Assembly (NCBI GenBank): GCA_027575765.1
Contig: JANBPT010000111.1
Coordinates: forward strand, 1 to 64,000
DNA: 64,000 nucleotides
Direction: 5' to 3'
Source of the DNA: Tieghemiomyces parasiticus
Lineage: Eukaryota; Kickxellomycota; Dimargaritomycetes; Dimargaritales; Dimargaritaceae
The notes under the pieces were generated by a model. The model was given only the letters and a program-made list of their open reading frames with translations. It did not search any database and had not been told where the DNA came from. The position numbers and the translations under genes were made by a program. This document shows positions 24,291 to 35,994 of this stretch, piece by piece (positions within the stretch are counted from its first letter, which is position 1; each line of letters begins with the position of its first letter).

Positions 24291-27200
24291 TTAATCATTT
24301 TTCCTAGAATACCCCGCATTGTAGCGGGCCTATTACCCGGGCAGAGGTTAAAGAAGGAACCGTATAAAAGACACCATGGACTTGTGGTTTCGCTATTGTA
24401 TTTAATTGAAACTCTTATTGGTATTGGTTCTGGCTGTGCCCGTGGTGTGTGTAAGTTCTGAGTGTGGATTTCTAGCTAATCGATAGTCCCTTGCCCGAAT
24501 GAAGGCCTTTTGAGGTAATCAACCTATTGTGCGTGACTACCATGTAACCATCTGGCCACGCATTGAGGTGGGATCATCCAAGTGTAACCGCCGCATGGGG
24601 GATAATCTGTAGATAAAGCCCCTACACTACCACTTTTCCGTTCGGACGACGCGAGCTGTAGCGGCGAATAAAAAGGAGAAGGGGGGGGTGAGGGACCCCC
24701 CACCTACCTGACGATGTTTAGTTGCCACGCCGCCCGGGCGGGGTAGAGATCGACCCATTGATATTTACCTCCCAACGTCAGAATATTTTATTCAGACGCG
24801 GAATCTCGGGCTACCGTACATGAGCATAACTTCGGTGCTGGCGCAACTTTCACCCCAGTGCCTTCCCATATTCCCAGTTTCCACTCCGGCCTTCATACGT
24901 CGGAGTTTCCTCAGACGGTGGCCGGTCCTACCCGACAAATTTCCGACGGTATGGTCGGAGGGCCCCACTTCCCTGGGCCACCCATCGCCTGGTCACTCAA
25001 TGTTTTGAAAAGGATAACAGTTGGGGAGGGGAGGGGGAGGCATGGAAGTGTTCACTATAGGTCAGACCGGGTAGACCAGTCACCTATCGGACAAGTCGGT
25101 GGCCGACGTAAGCGCCACCCCCCTCGCCTTCTACTCCCGTTGATTTGTTCTGACAGCTAAACAAACGGCGCTGCAGTGTGTGAAGGTCATGAAAACAATG
25201 TAGACAAAGAAAAATGTCTGGTTGGACAGAACCTACCACCGTGACCTCCGGTTTGGACCGGGGTTCGTAAGGGGGTCACGAGTGGGCTCATTGGAAAGAA
25301 AAAAAATGGAGGGAAAGGAAGGTAGGCGGGTAGTAAAGTGGATATGGTGGCGATGCCACAGTGACAAAATGGAGAGGGGCGCCATGTTGCGCTGAAAGAT
25401 GATTGGGCTCAGTTACTACAGGCAAACGTCGCGTTTTCTGCACCCTGTAGCCATAGTGCTAACCACTTTTTCGCTGGTACACAGACGGCTGCTGTCCCCC
25501 CCCCTGATTGTCCATCATCGCGGTTGATACGCCGCCGGTTGGTATCGCAGCCGGTTGCAAGTATGCTAGACCAGTTGACCAATTTTCGTAACCCACCATC
25601 CATCGCTTTCCCATTACCTCGATAGGTTGCCCGCGCCCTCGTCGCGGAGGCTTTCTACTCCCACCGTTATTATCACCAGATAAGCCTCCTGCATCCAACC
25701 TCACTCTCAGCCATCACCAACTACGTTCGTTGTCTTGCCGCCACCACGGGTCAACATTCCACCCAGGATAGTCAGGTAAAAGAAGTAGGGAAGGAGAGCC
25801 GGATGGCATGTATGGCGTACCCGCTCGTGCAGGCGGAGAGAAGGTCGAGACCTATAATGGAAAATAAAACAACTTGGTGCAAGCTATCGTGCTAACAGCC
25901 GTATCACGGAGCTAGCGTACGTGAGGCGTGGCTGCCGTCGTCATTAGTGGCTAAATTCAGCGTAGCATTTCGGTTACAGGAAACCCGAAGCCACCAACCG
26001 GCAGCGGCGTCTACCGGGTGGTATTATCGAGAAAATGCGCTTTCCATCCCCAAAATTGGTGCACTGCCCGACAGTGTAGAAGGTGCAGTTTCTGTGGGCA
26101 TACCGCTGGATGAAATCACCAGCCAAAGGAACATGCGTAAGCACATGGCGGGGTAGAATTCGCGAAGTTTGAATACCAGTCAACACAACCTCATAAGGTG
26201 CGGCTAGTTACCTCGTTCGTGCTTCATAAAACTATAGCCTTCTATGGGTAGGTCGTTTGTCGAAGGTGTATTGTCGTTTCCCACCCGAACCACTACCAAA
26301 ACGTGGTAGCGCCTCCAGACAGCGTGGTTGAAGATTAGGCCTTGTAAGAAGATGACAAGTTATTCGCCACTATGGCAAAGTGACCCCGCCGGCACCTTCT
26401 CCGGAATACACGGGTTTGAATGAGTAGGCCGTTGGTCCTATCATAATGAGAATGCGATCGACGATACCAGTCCCATGAATTTCAAACGGGCATCAATACT
26501 GGCCGTCGGTTGGTTACAAACCACTTTCAACCGGTAGTAATGCGTAGTGCTAAGTTGGTAAGAAACGACGCTAAATGGGCCAGGGGAAGCATGCCCGATA
26601 AGGCTTAGACTCATCATGTCGAGATGTAAATCCGACCGGGTCTGGTTGGGGCGGCCATACGACACAATGCAGTAGATGGTGTATCTACCCCAAGCCATCC
26701 AGACAAACACAGCCTGCAACGTCATTTGACTTTTGGTGGTCCGCGTTCAACTGCAGTGAAATCCATAAGGTGTCACCTGGTAAACCGCGGGTCCAACTCT
26801 AACTACTTTGTTTAAATAAAGTTTTACTGCACCAACACGGGAAAAATTATGGGCCTCCCATCAGTGCGATGGGAGGCCTTTGCCGTTCACGGCAAGCTAC
26901 GGAACAGGTAAGTACAGGAGGCCTTGGGCTAACATCCAGGTCCTTAACCCCATTAGGGCAGATCCGCCACTATACAGTTACCGTTAAGGTTAGCAAAGTG
27001 AAAAATAAAGGTTTCGGGCGAAGAGGGATTGGTAGTAGGGGCAGAAATGTAAGAACAGGAGTATCGGCCAGCCATTCACGGACTAGTACTGACGTAGTGC
27101 AAGGCAGTTATCATGCTTTTTCCATTTCCACGGATAGGAAGCGACGCCCCTCTTGGAACGTTTTCAGTATTGTCAGACGACCCCACGCCACAAAAACGGC

Positions 27201-30200
27201 CGGAGGAAGGCCAGCATTGGGATAATATAATAGGTGGGGGGAGGTTGCAGCGCCTGACGACGAATATAACTGGATGTATAAAAACAGGCTGTTTAGATGT
27301 CAGCGTCTGTCACTAATAAACCGATACCTTCCCGTCTTCCTGATCTTGTAATGGAAAGCGATGCCAGATAAACGCCGTGTCTTAGGAAAAGGAAATCGTA
27401 CGAGGTTGCTTCACACTGTATACGGCGTACACCACGTAGAACATGGCTCAGGTAAACAGCCTAACCGGCTGATGGGGAATGTAAATGGCTGCAGACGCGT
27501 CACCGCGTTGGTGAAACGTTACCACTAACCCTTTCCTTCCCACCGAATTAAGGACTCCAGCAGCTCATCTGACCTCCACTGTCCAGATGCCGGTTTAGAG
27601 CCTCGAACGTCACCCGATGCTTTGGGGTAATATATTCGACCAACTTATTGGCATTTCCAGGTAGTCTCGGGGTAAGTCATGAGGGTCTGCGGAGTAATTC
27701 CCAAGTGGTGTATATCAAAAACTGAACATGTATGACGGAATCGTCCTATCCATTCGGAATTATCGAAGCCACTCTCCCAAAAGATGAAACGTGGTCCTAA
27801 TGAAACAGTGAATAATCGCACTATCGAACACCCGGTAACTTGTGCCCGCCCAGCCCACAACGTCCGCTTGCTATCTTAGCGGTGCTTAGATACATGGGAT
27901 ACTGAGATGTTAGGACATCCTATCATGCTTTGAAATATCCTAACTGACAGTCCGGGATCAAAGTCCCATTACGATAAGTTTCGAGTGTCGTTAGGAAACA
28001 GTATTGCCATCGGACCTATGTGGCGAGGGCATTCTATCCATTCTGGCTATGTAAGGTGCGATAAACTGACGGCTTTGCTCCCAGCACTTACCTACTCGGC
28101 GAATTGCGCGGGATATCAGTTCTGTACCGTCCTACCTCGGCGGCCATAAGGCATCCAAATGCAAATATAAGCGAGTGCTGTTCACTGCCTTTCCATGCCA
28201 AATGTACGCTCGTCACTATTCCAGAACCCCACAGCGCATGCGATACATAAGCTAACTTCACCTGGCACACTATTCTAATTAGATACATCTCTTGGAATTG
28301 GTCACTCGGAAGTCGTAAAAATCTAACCGAGCCGCCTCTTTAGCTGGTGCGACCTCCTTGATCAAGCGGTATCCCACTACCTTCCAGAAAGCGTATCCGC
28401 TGTTTGGCCAGTAACCCATTGCTACGAGTCAAGGTCCGCCCCTTACGTTTTGATTGAAGTAGCCGGCCACCATCTAACCCGAATTGGACACATACCACTG
28501 CAGCCCTGTTTGCGGCACCCGTGCATCCACTACTATCTCCGCCAGCCTAAGTGCATGCATCCTGACCTATCTCCCTCAGCAGGCGGTTCTTTTTCCTGGC
28601 CAAAAATACCCCAATACGTGGCCGGTATTAGCCAAAGTTGCCTACACACCGTGCACTCCCCCCCCCTTCATTCTAATACCATCCTGTGCAGAATAGGGAG
28701 AGATGATAGAGGGAGGGACGGGGGGGTGTCAATTAAATCGCCATAATGGGGGTGAGTGGCTGAGGACACCAATAATTAGGGATCGGCTGCGGGCAGGGAC
28801 GATCCACATAGCCAGGTCACTCAGGGTTCAAGCGACTTTCCCGAGGCCCATTCTAGTGGCGGAATGGGGTGCGGAATACACGGAACTAATTGGCCGAAGG
28901 AGGAAAAAAACTTGGGTCAACGCCTTTCCTCTCTCCGTCATCCATCCCCACGGAGCCAGCAGTCCATCGTATGTTTCTCGGTCCTCGTCTGGGCAAATCG
29001 CCCCCCCTCTCCTCTTCGAAGCGAGTACAGTCAGTGGTGCGGGCGCTTGGTATTTTTGGAGGCGGGGCATGTAACAGTTTTCATTTAAGGCCCTGAAGGA
29101 CTCTTTACGTAACGCTGGTGTACGAATGATAATGGTATATAAAATATTTGAATTTGTCAATAAAATATTTCTACATCTTGGTCTTACCGGGAACCACCGT
29201 GGCTTGTTTGATCATATTTACACCACCCTACACCTGAGAGATGAATGAGGCTCAGATATATGATGCTGGAATGTACGATTCCGTGTGGATCCGGTAAGCC
29301 AAGAATTGACACTGTGACATTGCGAAGCAAAACCGATTCGCTAACTACAGTTCGGCTGGGCTTGCTATCACGCTGCTGAGCCAAGCGGTTGGGGCCCAAC
29401 GGTCAGCTGAGTTAACGGCCGGTTGACTTTTTTTGCTGTAGTAAAAAAAAAACTCGCCTTCCGCGCATGAATCGCATTCGACCCACGTACCGTGACGTAG
29501 GGAATAGGGCGCCCTCGTCTCGGAGACACTGGTGATAGATATATTGCCACGCCTAGAGTCGGGTGGCGGGACCTCGTTGCCCCCCTTCCATCCGCCAATA
29601 GTAACTGAGAGAGGCTTCGACAGTCAAGTAACATTGCGGCAGGAGGTGTGAGCCCGTCTGCTGTTGGCGTTGACTTAGCGTCGTCTGTCCTTATAAGGTA
29701 GTCCGTTGGGTTAAATGTTTTGTACAAAGAGTGAGATGTCAAGAGGGGGGACAACAGGGAGGTCATTCAGTAAAAGCGGCGGCGACGCCGTACACCTGAC
29801 CGGAGAAAACGATGGGGGAGGCGGGGAAGGTGTTCATCATGGGCGTTTGACGAAGCACAACTACCCGCCGTTTCCGGTCAGGTGCAGGAGGTGCGTGGGA
29901 GACGGTAGGCGTCTACTCTACAGATATGAAAAGGCTAGATTCATTTGGGTGCGGGACCGTGATAGTGGTAAATATGTAACAGTCCAACAGATGTAGTCCC
30001 GCTCTGCCGGTCATGCATCTGAAAAGCCGGAGACTGGCAGAAGGGGGTTGGGCCCGGGGGCTCAGCCATGTGAAACAGGTGTCGTTAGAGGTCGCTATAG
30101 TGGAAAGTGCATAGATCAGGCCGGGAACCTGGCCAGTTTATCTTAATGACTTCGCAACAGTGCTGTGCGTAGAGTAAAAAGTAGCAACGTTTTGGCCGAT

Positions 30201-33200
30201 TTTCAATTCAAGTATCTTTTGTTGTAGGATTGTCCGGGTTAGGAATTCGAGTGTAGAACTCAAAACCAGTTACCCACGGGCGACGAGGATCAACCATTAA
30301 CACGCCAGGGCCGTCGGAAATACTTAATATTGCGCCAACCGTCAATAAGTAAATTTCACATAATTCGGCCCACAATCTACCGGCAAACGTTTTAAGGGCC
30401 ATTCTACTGAATTGCTCAACTATCGACTATCCTCGCTTAAATTAGCCTTGCTTTGCTATCTCTACACTCACCTGCGCGAAGTCCTAGTTATGTTACCACT
30501 TGCAGTAACGGCCTGTAAACCTTTTCTCCCCGACAGCAACCCCTTTCTTCCTTAATCATTTTCCCTTAATGGACGGCTTTCGCACCCCCTCCCGAGAACT
30601 GTAGGCGTTCCCAGTCATATCCAGTCTCTCCGTGCCCATCTTTTAGCGACGAGACGCCAGAGTTTAATGCATGGAAACCCAATATCCCCCCTCCTTAAAC
30701 GCGACCCCAAAGATTATGTGTGGCGAGGTACCCGCTTCCGGTAGTATAGGCCATGGGAGTCAGGCCGGGAATCAGGTTTTAGATGTGGTGAGGAAGAGCA
30801 GTGTGACTCCGCTGTGTGCCGACGGTGAGATTCGGGCTGCATATTAGACTGGGTAAGTCATGTCCGCCGCTTGGTCGCTGTGGTGTGGTTACATCCATCT
30901 TTTTAAAGTTTCGGTCGTTATTTACCAACCTCGTCAAACGCTTTCGCCAGGTCATCGGGGATTCGGATTCTTGATCTGGTTTCAAATATACAATCTTCAG
31001 CTTGGGTAGCTAGTGATGACGTTGACCGAAAAAAGACTAGCGAATACCAAGCTGGTGCGTCCACGGTGGGCTCGGCACTGATGCCATTTCTTTACTGATC
31101 TGGTTAGTCATAACGACGCAGTTAAAACCGACCCGGGCAGTTCCGGATGCTGTACTCTATTCCCGACCCAGGCCAACTTAGACACTACCAAATGTAGAAA
31201 GGAATTGGCGGTGAGGGCAGAAAAGTTCCTTTTCCTTTGTCATTGTATCTGCCGAAGCTCCCGCATACAACGGTGAATGGAAACTAAACCGAAAGTTCAA
31301 TGCCAGTTTTTGTTCATCCATTAGTCTAATCAGAAGCCGCCCGAGATTCCTCGTTCATAAATCATGTGGGCCCTCCTTCTATAGTAGATGCTCCCAAGCT
31401 ATCGTCCAAGACCTATCAGCCTCGCTCCCCGTATTAAAATTACCTCCGAGATCCGGTCTGACCGCACCCAATAGCTCAGCGTCCTTGTACTCTTAAACGG
31501 ACAGGCTTCGCTACTCTCCTGAAGTTGTGGTTAACGACGCTGGACTTGGTCCTAAACTATTCTCTTTTTGGAAGCCGTCTATGCCATGTTGCGAATGGGG
31601 CGCAGCGTATACCAATGTCCGATACTGCAGGGGATTGCGACGGGCGCAGCAAGAAGGCTCACCCCGGTTGTCTATGATGACAACTGTGGAGGAATTCACT
31701 GGGCGGGCGGAGGTAAGGCATGCCTCACAGTGGCTAGGCAACGGATACGCTTTCACGGGTGCTAAGGGGGTTAAGGGGTACCGTATACGGAGAAAACACA
31801 CGGTGGGAGGATGTGGTAGGCGTGGAGGAGGAAATACAAATCATTAGGCACCTCAAAATAAATAGGGTGTCCAGCAATAAGTGGAGGGAGAATGCCAGGA
31901 AGTTGGCCAGAATCAGTATTACCTGTAAGGATCAACATGTAGAGTCGAATCAAAAGTTAGAATTCACCCACCTCGACCAACGCCCAAGTGCCAACGTTCG
32001 CACGGTGCCAATATTTTAGTCCTCAAATGATCACCAGCGAAATCCTCGGGACTTTGGAGTCACCTCGGGCCGAGAACTGTATACACAATATCCCCAGCTT
32101 CTCATCTAGTCAACGTCAATCAAGAAATTACATCAATCAGTATTAGCTTAGGCGTGAAAGGGAAAGTGGCTGTGCTTGATATGGTCGGTTCTGCTATGTG
32201 TTTGAGGGGTGGCGTCAGGTTAGAAGCCCCTTTCCCTTCATGAAACCATCAGTGGCGCTGACAATGCTCGTAAAGTAGGGTGCTCTTCATTGGGTAAATT
32301 CAAAAAAAGAAAATAACTACAAATGCATCACCTCTACCCCTGATTATTCCAACGCAGCACTTCGCCGCCCTCCCCCGTGGGGAGGGGTGGCCACTTGTGA
32401 TAGGGTGGTAGCTGGACATTGCCCTTTAGCAGGAACCGTACCAATGTAGTTGGTGGTAGTTTAGTAATACCCTTTTATTGATGAAGGCTCGGTCACATTG
32501 GGTAGCTTCCTACTTGGAAGGTGTTTCGGCCCGCCGCGAACTCAGAAGCCGGCGAGTCAGTCGTTTCATATACAAAAGGTCGCGTGAGAATAGCAAAGAT
32601 GCCCACATGACCTGGCTTGCTGATTGAGAATCACTATTTGGAAGTTGGTTATCCCAAGGCCCAGTTGGCGCTAACCAGGAGCCCATCAACAGTGGAAGTG
32701 AGTAGGTGGAGATGGGGGGAGGTTCGAAGGGAAGGGACGCAGTGCTGGTTATAGTGTCTTTCAATGCCGCCAGTAGTGAAAGCCAACGTTGGTAGCGAAG
32801 CGGTGCACCCCCTTCTTCACTCTATCATGCATATTCTACTCATGATATTCCTGAAAGTCCAGTCTCATCTTGATCAATGGCGAGGTTTCGTAGAGGGGTG
32901 ATCCAAGTTATGGCCGCAACTGCCACTTTCTTTCCTGATCCTTGCAAGTTGTGATCTGCTGTGGGCACTTAAATACCTGATAAAAAGCACAAACTTAGTC
33001 CGCCGGTCGCCGTCCTGTCATTAGGCATGGTTATACAGTACCTAATTCGTTCCCCATGACTTGATCATGGCGATCCAAAATTTAAATACGCGATTTGCGC
33101 TATGAGCAATGGCAATTTGTGGTACCGATATACATTGGGGTGCTGGAAATACAGTGGGGTCTATGGGTGGCTAGCATGTAAACAATGTTCGGTCTAATCG

Positions 33201-33569
33201 GTGGTGTGTGTTTTCATGCACAAGGCAGTGCGCCCAGTCATCACCACGGATGTAGTGTCAATGGTCTTGGCCTTAGATATTCTGCGCTTTAGGTGCCCCC
33301 TCTGCCAATGGGCTGGCTTAGGCCATAAGGCCTGGGTACCAGATGCGGAGGGGGGCGAAGGCCTGGCAACAACAACTGCCTTTGTGAGTGAAGGGAGCGG
33401 TGCTTGGTCTGAAACGACTAGCGCGGAAGGCAGGATTCGAAAAGCAAAGGATAGTCTTTGGCCCGCTCTCTCCATGCACATCCACTTTCAACGCTGAATC
33501 GTCTGCTGTATCACATTTACCCGCACCAAGCTTCATTTGCGTTTGTCAACAGGTTTCGCATCGTGCAGA
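24291..33569. other. About 9.3 kb with no recognisable gene
   Basis: Between the zinc-finger gene and the THYN1 gene I find no frame or splice-joined exon set that I can assign to a family. Local features are a hairpin pair at 26852-26895 and G-rich and C-rich runs. Two possible first exons with good donors (minus 24708-24758, plus 26869-26907) are discussed as findings. Mixed-frame open stretches such as 31527-31847 and 29368-29766 show no domain. Confidence 0.45.
26852..26895. repeat. Two adjacent perfect hairpins
   Basis: A 9-bp perfect stem (26852-26860 with 26870-26878, 9-base loop) is followed one base later by a 6-bp stem with a 4-base loop (26880-26885 with 26890-26895). The pair lies in a gene-poor stretch. 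The first looks like a bacterial intrinsic terminator in shape, but nothing else here is bacterial. Confidence 0.6.
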
Positions 33570-35708
33570 ATGCCGCCCACTCCGCGTCGAACATCACGGC
33601 GGCTATCCCAAATAGCTAGCGCTGACCCCGCTGCGAAATCTAAACCAATCAAGGTACGCGTTGGCCACTGGCCCTGATGCCGGTCATTGTGATTCAAAGC
33701 GCAACCCTAGGGCAACGGCTGTCGGTTGTATTCGAGGGACAATCCACGTGTACGGAGGTTGTGGCGTATGAGGTCCCTCGTCGCCGTTCTCTACCGTTTC
33801 AAAACCATTAATCTTGGTGCCTGTCAACTCTGCCCACCACCCTACGACCGGCTTCGACCAGACCGCTATACCTTACCAAAAGCCCGCCGTACGAGCCCGG
33901 AGGAGGGAAAAGGAGGCCAGGCCCGAGCTGGAGGGGCGATGTAGCCATCAGGCCCCGGTGAAGAAGGAGCTCACATCTTCCTGTGACACGGTAAGTCGGA
34001 TTGGTTAGATGATGCGTGGAGACTCGAATACGTCCTATCTCGCGATGAACTGCCGGCCAAACCTTACCATTTTGACGCTGTCTCAAGAGGGGAGGGTGAT
34101 CTTGGCGCCGCCTCGTAGCCTCGACTGACATGGTCAAAATATTGATGCCCGGACCTGGCATAGCCCATTTAACCGAGTAACCTAGATCGCATCCAATGTT
34201 ATGGCACACATCCTACTCACAGGGACGGAGGTACTGGCTGATGAAATCCGAGCCGGAGCCGCGTCTAGTCAACGATACCGACGTAAGCTTCAGGTAAGTG
34301 TGCAACTCGACAGCGCTGCCGACTACATCCGGGTCCAGAAGGTCATTGTGGCATTCTACAGCCTAGGTTTCACCACATATGTAGCAGCGGGTTTGCCTCC
34401 AGCCGGTCGCGTGCTGATGTTTGGTCCTTTTCTGTCTTCTTCGTATATCTATCATCTCAATCAGCATCGATGCACTGGCGGCGATGCCTAACCAAACTTC
34501 TCAGTGGGACGGCGTGGTAGGTGCTTACGAACCGGGTACTGGTCGCGTATCTGGCGCCACTGACGTTGCTCTCGTCGGCGTACCGACTCAATTCTCTTTC
34601 TAAAAGACCGCCGGCGACCTGTGCCACCCCCCGTCACACTATTCTGCTCATGTAGCGTAACCACGAGGCCCGGAATATCCTACGGGACGATATGAAAATC
34701 GGGGATCTGGTACGTATGCATTACCTTTACTGGCTGCTATTAGAACACTGGGCTTCTCGTGAGAAATACCTCCCACGTGTGCCGTGAACTAGTGCTTTAA
34801 GTTGGTTCGCTAATGTGTAGGCAATTTTCCCTATAACCGCCCCTTGGATTCACATGGCTAGTAGGGAGCTATTTAAATTGACTAACCCATGTCTGCGCTT
34901 CATTTTACGTACGTCAGGCCTTCTTTTACCATTCAAATTGCAAAACGCCAGGCATAGCTGGTGTCGTTGAGGTATGTGCCGAGCGCAGGCACTTGGGCAT
35001 ATTAGCTAAAAGGCCAAGTGATAATGGCGTGGCCATTTTGGCTAGACTTTCACAATGACCGACCTAACCGACACCATCGTATGAACGCCCTACGTAAAAT
35101 TTGGCACCCTTCCCCAGATTACGCGCGAAGGCTACCCGGATTGTAAGTCATTGTGTCCGGATAATCTGCTGCGATCTCCCAGGTCTGGTATGCCCTGGTC
35201 GCTCACTTTGCAACGCTATTCAGGCCCCCGGGGCAGAACAGTCCTGAGTATTGCCAATGTTGGCCAAACTAACCCATTTCGTTATGGCCTTCCGCTATCC
35301 ATATCCCCTGGGTACCCTCTATCAGATACTGCCCTTGACGCTAAGCATCCGTACTACGATGCCAAGTTAAAGGAGAAAGATCCGGCCAAGTGGTACATGG
35401 TAAGCGTGTAGTTTCGATTGGCATGCTACCGAGTTTTCCGAGCTCACGTGACAGCACCAAATGACCTACTAACTTATTGACAACCTGACCTGTCATGCCT
35501 GGTCGACCTATCAATTAACCAGGTTGACGTCAAGCTGGTCGAAAAGTTCCCCCGGCTAATTTCATTGAGGGAGCTCCAGCAGTACAAGAACGAGAAACTC
35601 TGCGGGCTGGTTCTCCTAGGCCGAGGCCGGCTGTCCGTCCAACCAGTGACGCCTGTTGAATACAAATTCATAACTGATTTGGCGCAGCAGGATATCTCCA
35701 AAACGTGA
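33570..35708 (+). CDS. THYN1: EVE-domain protein, THYN1 family (nine exons)
   Basis: Rebuilt from nine exons: 33570-33653, 33862-33990, 34223-34293, 34465-34516, 34656-34709, 34918-34971, 35118-35142, 35326-35399 and 35523-35708. All phases agree and the total is 242 residues. The start MPPTPRRTSRR gives a basic N-terminal tail, as in THYN1. The EVE/PUA-like core then shows the family signatures in order: RRYWLMKSEPEPRL, QWDGV joined to RNHEARNILR, FFYHSNCKTPGIAGVVE, HPYYDA, KWYM joined to VDVKLVEKF, and GRGRLSVQPVTPVEY near the C-terminus. EVE domains in eukaryotic THYN1 are nuclear and are reported to recognise modified cytosines in DNA; that role is family knowledge, not seen here. Exon 7 is a 25-base microexon. 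The stop lies 286 bases from the end of the convergent STN1 gene. The family call is strong; exact boundaries of exons 1-2 are slightly less certain. Confidence 0.88.
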
Positions 35709-35994
35709 CCGTGGTCGTCGTCACCAGAATCTGTTTTCGTACCTAGTTCCCGCTTGAGTACCTTTAGCTTGGTTCCGCAATTTCCATACTCCGGTCCACT
35801 ACTGAACCCTTATGCATCGTACATTTAGGTCGCAGTTGAGCTGGGTTGCAGGGGAGAGCGCCTTACCCTGGGACGGACCGCATACAGTTGTGGCAATTTG
35901 TACGATGTACTTTATAATGAAGCTCGACATAAAGATACCTTGGTCCCGAGTGGTGCCATGGCCATACAGAGGCGTAAGAAAGCCCCACCACCGG

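Noticed and set aside
26852..26880. Bacterial intrinsic terminator and horizontal transfer
   Set aside because: Stem and short T run resemble one, but there is no bacterial gene nearby and 9-bp stems occur by chance at this scale.
31759..32019. AAA-like motif (RWEDVVGVEEE) in a plus-strand frame
   Set aside because: Only a short chance resemblance; no Walker A or B motif follows.
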